From Streptomyces pseudovenezuelae (lineage in GTDB: Bacteria > Actinomycetota > Actinomycetes > Streptomycetales > Streptomycetaceae), in NCBI RefSeq assembly GCF_001513955.1, contig NZ_KQ948148.1:611905-675904 (forward strand): a DNA stretch of 64,000 bases. Reading direction: 5' to 3'. The notes beneath the pieces were generated by a model. The model searched no databases. It had not been told where the DNA came from and worked only from the letters and a program-made list of their open reading frames with translations. Numbering within the stretch: the stretch's first letter is position 1; every line of letters begins with the position of its first letter. Position numbers and translations under genes: made by a program. Shown in pieces: positions 49,822 to 57,495 of this stretch.

Positions 49822-52191
49822 TCAACGGTCCACTCTCTCACCCGTGCCGGACGGGTCGGCGTTTTGCGCTGCGGTGTCCGCCGTCAGGTCACTCGGCTGC
49901 TCCGGGTCCTCTGCCCCGGGCCCGGAGTCGGCCTCCTCCGTGAGACGGTCCTCGGGACCTTCCGGGTTCTCCGGACCGTCCGCGGCTTCGCCCGTCTCGT
50001 CGTCGGGGCCGTTCTCCTCGGCCTCACGGGCGGCCGCGCGCTTGCGCTGGGTGTACATCCGGAATCCTGCCAGCACCAGCAGCAGGACACCGCCGCCGAT
50101 GACCAGCATCACGGTGGCCGTGAACTCGGTGACCTTCACGTCGAACCTGACGGCCTGGCCGTACGGTTGGCCGTCCTCCGTGTACAGCTGGGCGATCACC
50201 GAGGCCTTGCCGTTGGCGTTGGCCGTCGTGGTGAACTTCACCGTCTGGCTGTGCCCGCCGGAGACCTCGACCGCCTGCTCGTCGTAGGAGGAGCCACCGA
50301 TCTCGAGCCGGTTGGGGCTCAGCGAGGTCAGCCGCAGCCTCAGGTGTTGCACTCCCTGCACCAGGTTGTTCTGCACCGTCACGGGGATCGTGGCGCTGCG
50401 GCCGGAGAGCTTGGTCTCCGACTTGTCGATCAGGCTGATCTGGGAGATCAGTTCGTCGAGATACGTCTCGACGTCGCTGCGGAAGCTGCTCGCCTCGGTG
50501 GCGTTGCCCCGCCACGACGTGGACATTCCGCGGTTCATGGCCAGCCCGAAGGGGGTCACCACACGGGACTGGTCGAAGAGGATCACCTTGAAGTTGTCGA
50601 GCTTGTTCTGTGTGCTCGCGATCTGCTGGAAGGCCCACTTCGGCAGCTCCTGCTTGCGCAGCGAGGCGGGGTAGGCGGACGCGGCGGGCACCTTGGTGGT
50701 GGCTCCGGGGTCGGGCTTGGCCGCGGCCGCCGCCGAGAGCTTCTGGGTCTGTGACCAGTTCCCGCCCTGCAGCGCGGTGATCGCTTCGGCCATGGCATCG
50801 GCCTGGCTCGCCGTGGGCATGCGCTGCGGGGCGACGACGATGCTGCGCTGCTTGTGCGTCTGGAGATCGAGAGCGAGGCTCTGGGCGAGGAACCGCTGGA
50901 CGGCGAGGGTGGCGGAGGAGGCCTTCGTCAGATCGCCCTGAAAGGCCGTCGACAGCCGTGCGTCGGCGACGACCGCCGTGGTGCCGCCCCCGATGGGACG
51001 GGCCGCGGAAGGCGTGTACGACAGGCCGGCGGTCTCCTGGAGGCTGTCGCTGCGGGCGATCACCTTGTCGGCTCCGGCGGAGGTGGCGACCTTGACGATC
51101 GACCGGTCCACCGCGCCGTTCACGGGCCAGGCGAAGTCGGTGCTCGGCGTCACGTGGAGCACGGTGCGCACCGTGGTCGCCGCGACGTCGGTGGCCTCGT
51201 CGAGGTGGCTGAGCGAGCCGGTGACGCTCGTGCCGTTGTGGGCCAGGGAGGCGAGGTCGGGATCGGCGAACGGAAGCGCCACGACCTCCTTGTCCTCCAC
51301 CGCCTTCTGCAGCCTGGCCAGCCACTGCTTGGCGAGTGCCTGGTGGGTGCCCGGGGTGGTGGTGTCGCCCTCGCCCTGGATCCGGTAGCTGTGGGTCATC
51401 GCGTCGACGGACGCCAGCAGGTCCGGGTCGATCACCCAGGTGACGTCCAGGTTCTCGCCCAGCGACAGCATCTGGTCCAGTCGGCCGCCCGCCGAGATCT
51501 CCTTGGCGAGGTCGTCGTCGAGGAAGACGGGCGTCTGCTGGGCGTTCGAGCCGGTCTCCGCCGTCATGTGCACGGAGGAGATCAGCGGCCACAGGAACGT
51601 TGTCTTCGTCTTCGTGTCCGCCTCGTCGGACTGCCACGGCAGGAAGGTTCGCTGGATGCCCAGCTGCTGATCCCACGACTGTGCGGCGGTCCTGCCCGAC
51701 AGGGAGACGGCGAGCTGGTAGACCCCGGCGTCACCGAGGTCCAGCTCGTCGACCGGCACGGAGAGGGAGAAGGGCTCGGCGACCCCGGGGGTCAGTTTCG
51801 CGAACTTCGCCTCGTACTTGCCGTCGACCTCGGATCCGGTGGCGCCCTGGAGGGAGTCCTTGCCGTCGCTGACGGTGTCGATCGACGAGCGGGTGTTCAG
51901 CTCGGGACCCACCTGCAGCCCGACGTGGGCGGCGGTGACAGCCTGCTTGCCGTTGTTGGTCACTGTCCCCGAGACGGTGAGAGTGTCACCGTCCGTAGGC
52001 GCGCTGGGGCTGAGGGTGTCGATCGCGACGGAAACGGACCCGGAGGCGTCGGCGGCCTCAGCGGGTGCCGCGGCGGGAAGCTGGCACAGGCCGGCCAGTA
52101 GGGGGACCCCTGCGAGCAGGGCTCCGGTGCGCCGCAGCCAGCGGCGGGCAGGTGAGGGACTCGTCCCCTGGAAGTCTGCCGCCTCGGCCAC
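49822..52191 (-). CDS. DUF6049 family exported membrane protein
   Basis: 789-residue protein: Sec signal peptide (RRTGALLAGVPLLAGLCQLPAAAPAEA), a large outer region with Ig/CARDB-like stretches near both ends (for example DTLTVSGTVTNNGKQAVTAAHV and ATIPVTVQNNLVQGVQHLRLRL) and one C-terminal membrane helix (about 695-717) followed by an acidic tail. The family sits upstream of murJ throughout actinobacteria (Rv3909 in M. tuberculosis), which suggests a role in the same envelope process; the function is not known. GTG start at 52191 with GAGGGACGG. Confidence 0.9.
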   Translation of the reverse strand: MAEAADFQGTSPSPARRWLRRTGALLAGVPLLAGLCQLPAAAPAEAADASGSVSVAIDTLSPSAPTDGDTLTVSGTVTNNGKQAVTAAHVGLQVGPELNTRSSIDTVSDGKDSLQGATGSEVDGKYEAKFAKLTPGVAEPFSLSVPVDELDLGDAGVYQLAVSLSGRTAAQSWDQQLGIQRTFLPWQSDEADTKTKTTFLWPLISSVHMTAETGSNAQQTPVFLDDDLAKEISAGGRLDQMLSLGENLDVTWVIDPDLLASVDAMTHSYRIQGEGDTTTPGTHQALAKQWLARLQKAVEDKEVVALPFADPDLASLAHNGTSVTGSLSHLDEATDVAATTVRTVLHVTPSTDFAWPVNGAVDRSIVKVATSAGADKVIARSDSLQETAGLSYTPSAARPIGGGTTAVVADARLSTAFQGDLTKASSATLAVQRFLAQSLALDLQTHKQRSIVVAPQRMPTASQADAMAEAITALQGGNWSQTQKLSAAAAAKPDPGATTKVPAASAYPASLRKQELPKWAFQQIASTQNKLDNFKVILFDQSRVVTPFGLAMNRGMSTSWRGNATEASSFRSDVETYLDELISQISLIDKSETKLSGRSATIPVTVQNNLVQGVQHLRLRLTSLSPNRLEIGGSSYDEQAVEVSGGHSQTVKFTTTANANGKASVIAQLYTEDGQPYGQAVRFDVKVTEFTATVMLVIGGGVLLLVLAGFRMYTQRKRAAAREAEENGPDDETGEAADGPENPEGPEDRLTEEADSGPGAEDPEQPSDLTADTAAQNADPSGTGERVDR

Positions 52192-52434
52192 GCGCTCGCC
52201 CGTCCCTCGTCGTCGTCAGTGGTCGTCGGAATGTGCGTCCACGCATGGTAACGATGCGCGCTGAGGGGAAGTGCCGCGGACCGGTCCACAAGATCGGGGG
52301 ACGCCCCCGCGCTGTCCTGAATGTGCACGTATAAAGGGGAGCGTGCCCGTGAGCCTTCGGAGCAGACCTTGTGCAGGTCCCGATGGCGAGTCTGTGCACG
52401 TTCAATGGAGGCGCCCGCGGACGCCCGGGCCACG

Positions 52435-52449
52435 TACCCTCTTCTGTTG
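52435..52449 (+). promoter_or_regulatory. -10 element of a probable leaderless pcnA transcript
   Basis: TACCCT at 52435-52440 fits the TAnnnT -10 element; the GTG start at 52449 lies 8 bp beyond, where transcription would begin. No ribosome site precedes the start. Confidence 0.5.
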
Positions 52450-53891
52450 TGCCGAACGCCAACGAAGACAACCTCAGTGCCCCGTATCAGGTGCAGGACC
52501 GCGCGGTGAACGAACTGCTTGAGGTCACGCCTGTCGCCGACGATCTCGCCCGCCGCTTCCAGCAGGCCGGGTTCTCACTCGCCCTCGTCGGCGGTTCGGT
52601 CCGGGACGCACTGCTCGGGCGGCTCGGCAACGACCTGGACTTCACGACCGACGCCCGTCCTCAGGACGTGTTGAAGATCGTCCGGCCGTGGGCGGACGCC
52701 GTCTGGGAGGTCGGGATCGCCTTCGGCACCGTGGGGGCGCAGAAGGACGGCTACCTCATCGAGGTGACCACCTACCGGTCCGAGGCGTACGACCGCACCT
52801 CACGCAAGCCCGAGGTGTCGTACGGCGACTCCATCGAGGAGGACCTCGTCCGGCGTGACTTCACCGTGAACGCGATGGCCGTCGCGCTCCCGGAGAAGAA
52901 GTTCATCGACCCGCACGGCGGCCTCGACGACCTCGCGGCGCGTGTGCTGCGGACGCCGGGTACTCCGGAGGCGTCCTTCTCGGACGATCCGCTGCGGATG
53001 ATGCGGGCCGCACGGTTCGCGGCGCAGCTCGACTTCGAGGTGGCGCCCGAGGTGGTCACCGCGATGACGGAGATGTCCGGGCGCCTGGAGATCGTCTCCG
53101 CGGAGCGGGTGAGGGACGAGCTGAACAAGCTCGTGCTGTCCGCCCATCCGCGCAAGGGACTGACACTGCTGGTCGACACGGGCCTCGCCGAGCATGTCCT
53201 GCCGGAGCTGCCGGCCCTGCGGCTGGAGAGTGATGAGCACCACCGGCACAAGGACGTCTACGAACACACGCTGATCGTCCTGGAGCAGGCCATCGCGCTG
53301 GAGAAGGAAGGGCCCGACCTCACCCTCCGCCTGTCCGCGCTGCTCCACGACATCGGCAAGCCGCGCACCCGCCGTTTCGAGAAGGACGGCCGGGTCTCGT
53401 TCCACCACCATGAAGTGGTCGGAGCCAAAATGACCAAGAAGCGGATGACGGCACTCAAGTACTCCAACGACCTGGTGAAGGACGTCTCGCGGCTCGTCGA
53501 GCTTCATCTGCGTTTCCACGGATACGGCGACGGGGAGTGGACGGACTCGGCGGTTCGCCGCTATGTGCGGGACGCGGGCCCTTTGCTCGACCGGCTCCAC
53601 AAGCTGACCCGTTCGGACTGCACGACGAGGAACAAGCGCAAGGCGGCCACCCTGTCGCGTGCCTACGACGGTCTGGAGGAGCGGATCTCCCAGCTTCAGG
53701 AGCAGGAGGAGCTGGACTCGATCAGGCCCGACCTCGACGGCAACCAGATCATGGAGATCCTCGGCGTGGGACCCGGTCCTGCCGTGGGTCGCGCGTACAA
53801 GCACATGTTGGAGCTCCGTCTGGAGAACGGGCCGATGGGGCACGACGAAGCAGTGGCCGCCCTCAAGGAGTGGTGGGCCGCGCAGGGCTGA
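52449..53891 (+). CDS. pcnA: CCA tRNA nucleotidyltransferase
   Basis: 480-residue nucleotidyltransferase with HD domain that adds or repairs the CCA end of tRNAs; neither tRNA gene in this window encodes CCA. Class II motifs: ALVGGSVRDALLGR, the metal-binding DLDFTTDA, DLVRRDFTVNAMA and DDPLRMMRAARFAAQL. HD domain motif ALLHDIGKP with HHHEVVGA. The chosen start is GTG 52449 (VPNANEDN); the frame extends upstream to 52371 but that would cross the likely promoter. Divergent from the DUF6049-murJ series. Confidence 0.95.
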   Translation: MPNANEDNLSAPYQVQDRAVNELLEVTPVADDLARRFQQAGFSLALVGGSVRDALLGRLGNDLDFTTDARPQDVLKIVRPWADAVWEVGIAFGTVGAQKDGYLIEVTTYRSEAYDRTSRKPEVSYGDSIEEDLVRRDFTVNAMAVALPEKKFIDPHGGLDDLAARVLRTPGTPEASFSDDPLRMMRAARFAAQLDFEVAPEVVTAMTEMSGRLEIVSAERVRDELNKLVLSAHPRKGLTLLVDTGLAEHVLPELPALRLESDEHHRHKDVYEHTLIVLEQAIALEKEGPDLTLRLSALLHDIGKPRTRRFEKDGRVSFHHHEVVGAKMTKKRMTALKYSNDLVKDVSRLVELHLRFHGYGDGEWTDSAVRRYVRDAGPLLDRLHKLTRSDCTTRNKRKAATLSRAYDGLEERISQLQEQEELDSIRPDLDGNQIMEILGVGPGPAVGRAYKHMLELRLENGPMGHDEAVAALKEWWAAQG

Positions 53892-53910
53892 GGCCGTGAA
53901 ACGGGGTCAT

Positions 53911-53924
53911 GTTTCACGTGAAAC
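53911..53924. other. parS: parS site, first of a pair
   Basis: Perfect GTTTCACGTGAAAC, 20 bp after the pcnA stop and 40 bp (centre to centre) from the next parS. It is the core of a longer symmetric stem (GGGGTCAT flank). Confidence 0.95.
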
Positions 53925-53950
53925 ATGACCCCAAGCGCTGGGGGGGCGGT

Positions 53951-53964
53951 GTTTCACGTGAAAC
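53951..53964. other. parS: parS site, second of a pair
   Basis: Perfect GTTTCACGTGAAAC, 10 bp before the MFS gene stop. With the site at 53911 it fills the convergent gap between pcnA and the MFS gene. Confidence 0.95.
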
Positions 53965-53973
53965 ATCGCCCCT

Positions 53974-55248
53974 TCATCGCTCTGTCGCCATCTGCCGTTC
54001 CTTCGTCATCGCCACGGCGATCACTGCGTAGAGCACGGCGACACCGATCACCAGGGGCGCCGAGCGTCCGTCCGGCGGCAGGACCAGGGCGGCCACGGCT
54101 GCGGCTCCCACGAAAGCGATGTTGAACAGGACGTCGTAGACGGAGAAGATCCGGCCCCGGAACCCGTCGTCGACGGACGACTGCACGATCGTGTCCGTGG
54201 CGATCTTCGCGCCCTGGGTGATGAGGCCCAGGACGAACGCCGCGACGAGCATGGGGACGGTGGCGAAGGGGAGCCCGAGGGTGGGTTCCAGTGCTGCGGC
54301 GGTTGCCGCGCACACGACGATCCAGCGCTGCGGGCCGAGTTTCCCCGCCGCCCAAGGAGTGATGACCGCGGCGACGAAGAAGCCGGCACCGGAGATTCCC
54401 AACGCCAGTCCCAGCAGGGCGAGTCCGTCGTCCGGATCCGACGTCAGGGCGTACCGGCAGAGCATCAGCACCGTGACGAGCAGAGCCCCGTAACAGAACC
54501 GCATGACCGACATCGCCCCGAGCGCCCGGGCCGCCGACCGACGTGGGGGTGCGGCAAGGTGCCGTACACCGGCGGCCAGGTCGCGGGCCGTTCCGGCGAG
54601 GGCAGCGTCCAGGCGGGGCCGGATCAACTCACGGTCGGGGCCCAGCAGGTCCGGTGGGATACGCAGTGCGGCGAGGGCACCGCACAGGTACAGCCCCGCT
54701 CCCAGCAGCACAACGGCTGCGTCGGAGTCGGCGACCAGTAGCCGTACGACGAAAGCCAGGCCACCGCCCACGGTCGCGGCGAGCGTTCCGGCGGTCGGGG
54801 AGAGCGAGTTGGCGATCACCAGCCGTTCCTCGTCCACGACGCGGGGCAGTGCGGCCGAGAGGCCGGACAGGACGAAGCGGTTGACGGCGGTGACGCACAG
54901 GGCGGAGACGTAGAAGAGCCAGTCCGGGACGTGGCTCAGCATCAGGACGGCTGTCCCCGCTGCCAGCAGGGCGCGCACGAGGTTGCCGTAGAGGAAGACC
55001 TGGCGGCGCCGCCAGCGGTCCAGGAGGACGCCGGCGAACGGGCCGACCAAGGAGTAAGGGAGCAGCAGGACCGCCATCGCCGAGGCGATCGCGGTGGCTG
55101 AGGTCTGCTTCTCTGGGGAGAACACGACGTAGGCGGCGAGTGCGATCTGGAAGACGCCGTCCGCGCCCTGGGAGAGCAGACGTACCGAGAGCAGACGCCG
55201 GAAGTCCCGGAAGCGGAGAAGGACACGCAGATCGCGGACGACGGACAT
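53974..55248 (-). CDS. MFS transporter
   Basis: 424-residue membrane protein with about 12 transmembrane helices and the MFS loop motif GVLLDRWRRRQVFLYGNLVRALL between helices 2 and 3. The closest families are the MFS_3/enterobactin-exporter type (LRFRDFRRLLSVRLLSQGADGVFQIAL start). The substrate cannot be predicted. The ATG at 55248 has GAGG upstream; the longer frame would cross the palindrome downstream of ino1. Convergent with pcnA over a parS pair. Confidence 0.87.
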   Translation of the reverse strand: MSVVRDLRVLLRFRDFRRLLSVRLLSQGADGVFQIALAAYVVFSPEKQTSATAIASAMAVLLLPYSLVGPFAGVLLDRWRRRQVFLYGNLVRALLAAGTAVLMLSHVPDWLFYVSALCVTAVNRFVLSGLSAALPRVVDEERLVIANSLSPTAGTLAATVGGGLAFVVRLLVADSDAAVVLLGAGLYLCGALAALRIPPDLLGPDRELIRPRLDAALAGTARDLAAGVRHLAAPPRRSAARALGAMSVMRFCYGALLVTVLMLCRYALTSDPDDGLALLGLALGISGAGFFVAAVITPWAAGKLGPQRWIVVCAATAAALEPTLGLPFATVPMLVAAFVLGLITQGAKIATDTIVQSSVDDGFRGRIFSVYDVLFNIAFVGAAAVAALVLPPDGRSAPLVIGVAVLYAVIAVAMTKERQMATER

Positions 55249-55270
55249 GGGGCACAGCCTCACACACGGC

Positions 55271-55304
55271 GAGGGTCCTCGGGCTGTACAGCCCGAGGAC
55301 CCTC
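55271..55304 (-). terminator. Terminator after ino1 (34-bp perfect palindrome)
   Basis: Arms of 17 bp are perfectly complementary with no spacer, so the hairpin would close with a minimal loop. It lies 32 bp past the ino1 stop and 23 bp before the MFS start. Confidence 0.75.
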
Positions 55305-55336
55305 CGCAGCCCTGGCAGGAGCGTTTTCGGTGAGCC

Positions 55337-56419
55337 TTAGCGCTCGACCTCACCCTTGATGAACTTCTCGACGTTCTCGCGGGCCTCGTCGTCGAAGTAC
55401 TGGACCGGCGGGGACTTCATGAAGTAGCTGGAGGCCGACAGGATCGGGCCACCGATGCCGCGGTCCTTGGCGATCTTCGCGGCGCGCAGGGCGTCGATGA
55501 TGACACCGGCGGAGTTCGGGGAGTCCCAGACCTCGAGCTTGTACTCCAGGTTCAGCGGGACGTCACCGAAGGCGCGGCCCTCAAGACGGACGTACGCCCA
55601 CTTGCGGTCGTCGAGCCAGGCCACGTAGTCCGACGGGCCGATGTGGACGTTCTTCGCTCCCATGTCCCGGTCGGGGATCTGGGAGGTCACGGCCTGCGTC
55701 TTGGAGATCTTCTTGGACTCCAGGCGCTCGCGCTCGAGCATGTTCTTGAAGTCCATGTTGCCGCCGACGTTCAGCTGCATCGTGCGGTCCAGGATCACGC
55801 CGCGGTCCTCGAACAGCTTCGCCATGACGCGGTGCGTGATGGTGGCGCCGACCTGGGACTTGATGTCGTCACCGATGATCGGGACGCCCGCCTCGGTGAA
55901 CTTGTCCGCCCACTCCTTGGTGCCGGCGATGAAGACCGGAAGGGCGTTGACGAACGCGACCTTGGCGTCGATGGCGCACTGGGCGTAGAACTTCGCCGCG
56001 TCCTCGGAACCGACGGGCAGGTAGCAGACGAGGACGTCGACCTGCTTGTCCTTGAGGATCTGGACGACGTCTACCGGGGCCTCGGCGGACTCCTCGATCG
56101 TCTCGCGGTAGTACTTGCCGAGACCGTCGAGGGTGTGGCCGCGCTGGACGGTGACACCGGTGTTGGGCACGTCGCAGATCTTGATGGTGTTGTTCTCGGA
56201 CGCTCCGATGGCGTCCGACAGGTCGAGGCCGACCTTCTTGGCGTCCACGTCGAACGCGGCGACGAACTCGACGTCACGCACGTGGTACTCGCCGAACTGG
56301 ACATGCATCAGTCCGGGGACCCTGGCCGCCGGATCGGCGTCCTTGTAGTACTCGACGCCCTGAACCAGCGACGCGGCGCAGTTGCCCACGCCGACGACGG
56401 CTACGCGAACCGAACCCAT
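55337..56419 (-). CDS. ino1: myo-Inositol-1-phosphate synthase
   Basis: 360-residue NAD-dependent enzyme that turns glucose 6-phosphate into inositol 1-phosphate, the precursor of phosphatidylinositol and mycothiol. The Rossmann motif is VGVGNCAASLVQGVEYY near the N-terminus; further family segments are GDDIKSQVGATITHR, QLNVGGNMDFKNML and HIGPSDYVAWLDDRKW. ATG at 56419 with GGAGCAACCGG. It lies 44 bp downstream of the PadR gene and is probably co-transcribed with it. Confidence 0.96.
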   Translation of the reverse strand: MGSVRVAVVGVGNCAASLVQGVEYYKDADPAARVPGLMHVQFGEYHVRDVEFVAAFDVDAKKVGLDLSDAIGASENNTIKICDVPNTGVTVQRGHTLDGLGKYYRETIEESAEAPVDVVQILKDKQVDVLVCYLPVGSEDAAKFYAQCAIDAKVAFVNALPVFIAGTKEWADKFTEAGVPIIGDDIKSQVGATITHRVMAKLFEDRGVILDRTMQLNVGGNMDFKNMLERERLESKKISKTQAVTSQIPDRDMGAKNVHIGPSDYVAWLDDRKWAYVRLEGRAFGDVPLNLEYKLEVWDSPNSAGVIIDALRAAKIAKDRGIGGPILSASSYFMKSPPVQYFDDEARENVEKFIKGEVER

Positions 56420-56463
56420 TCCGGTTGCTCCCTGTGTGTACGAGTGAGGCCCTGGCAGGGACC

Positions 56464-57144
56464 TCACGTGGCGGTGTCGCCGGGCGTATCCGGCCCGGGG
56501 GTGTCCCCGGGCCGGGGCAGGACGCCCGGCGCTCCCTCTGTGGTGTCGCGAGTGGGTTCTCCACGGCCGGGACCCTTCAGGTCCCGGCCGGCCCGCTCGC
56601 TCTCGATGAGCTCGTTCAGCCAGCGCACTTCGCGCTCCACGGACTCCATCCCGTGGCGCTGGAGCTCAAGCGTGTAGTCGTCGAGGCGCTCCCGGGTGCG
56701 TGCCAGCGAGGCACTCATCTTCTCCAGGCGCTCCTCCAGTCGGCTGCGGCGGCCTTCGAGGACTCGCATGCGGACGTCGCGCGAGGTCTGCCCGAAGAAG
56801 GCGAAACGAGCAGCGAAGTGCTCGTCCTCGTACGCGTCGGGACCCGTCTGCGAGAGCAGTTCCTCGAAGTGCTCCTTACCTTCCGCCGTCAACCGATAGA
56901 CGATCTTGGCGCGACGCCCTGCGAGTGGTGCGGCGAGGGCGTCCTCGGTGGTGTGCCCCGGTTCCTCGATCAACCAGCCGTTGGCGACCAGCGTCTTGAG
57001 GCAGGGGTAGAGCGTGCCGTAACTGAACGCGCGGAACACACCCAGTGACGTGTTGAGACGTTTACGCAGCTCATAGCCGTGCATCGGGGACTCGCGGAGC
57101 AGGCCGAGTACGGCGAATTCGAGGATCCCGGCACGCCGGCTCAT
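56464..57144 (-). CDS. PadR family transcriptional regulator
   Basis: 226-residue regulator. The N-terminal winged helix (about 5-85) has LEFAVLGLLRESPMHGYELRKRL and SYGTLYPCLKTLVANGWL, the PadR signature, followed by a basic wing (AGRRAKIVYRLTAEGKEHF). The C-terminal helical dimerisation region is a long coiled coil (about 130-195), so this is the Vir-like PadR-s2 class with a Pro/Gly tail. ATG at 57144 with GAGGAGG. A near-perfect 21-bp palindrome lies 28 bp upstream of the start, likely its own operator. Ligand unknown. Confidence 0.93.
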   Translation of the reverse strand: MSRRAGILEFAVLGLLRESPMHGYELRKRLNTSLGVFRAFSYGTLYPCLKTLVANGWLIEEPGHTTEDALAAPLAGRRAKIVYRLTAEGKEHFEELLSQTGPDAYEDEHFAARFAFFGQTSRDVRMRVLEGRRSRLEERLEKMSASLARTRERLDDYTLELQRHGMESVEREVRWLNELIESERAGRDLKGPGRGEPTRDTTEGAPGVLPRPGDTPGPDTPGDTAT

Positions 57145-57495
57145 CGTCGCCTCCTCTTGACTGTCTCGCACCGATGTATCGACTCGATACATCAAGACGA
57201 TAGAACGCCCTTCCGGAAGCGACAAGTGGGGGGACGGTGAACGGGATCACATCAACGATTCATGTGAACCAAGTTGCCTGTTTTGGGGTGAACTTCGGGG
57301 CTCGGCGGGTTTTGACGGTGCGTAGTCTGTGCGGCATGCACACCACCGGGAACCGAGTGACGCCTGGGGGGCGTCGCTGTCCCGGTGCGGTACGGATGAA
57401 TGCGGAACCGACCACATCCGTACTTCGGGGGGACCGGAAACCAGCCGCCGTTTCCAGGCGCGCAAAGGTGCGCCTGCCCGAGGAGTAGTCGTTCG
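57145..57495. other. Divergent padR/PBP control region
   Basis: 351 bp with the PadR operator at its left end, then a lower-GC stretch and TTGACG at 57312-57317, a candidate -35 for the PBP gene. An 83-residue frame here (57237-57488) shows no motif and is not called. Confidence 0.45.
57173..57193. promoter_or_regulatory. PadR-type operator
   Basis: Perfect inverted repeat: GATGTATCGA (57173-57182), one base, TCGATACATC (57184-57193). The ATGTAT/ATACAT halves match known PadR operators; it lies just before the PadR gene. Confidence 0.75.

Noticed and set aside
47195..50287. 1030-residue + strand frame opposite murJ and DUF6049
   Set aside because: Antisense shadow of two membrane-protein genes whose motifs are clear; composition is His/Asp/Glu/Arg-rich without structure.
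57237..57488. 83-residue frame before the class A PBP
   Set aside because: No ribosome site, no motif, and it occupies the likely promoter region of the PBP gene.
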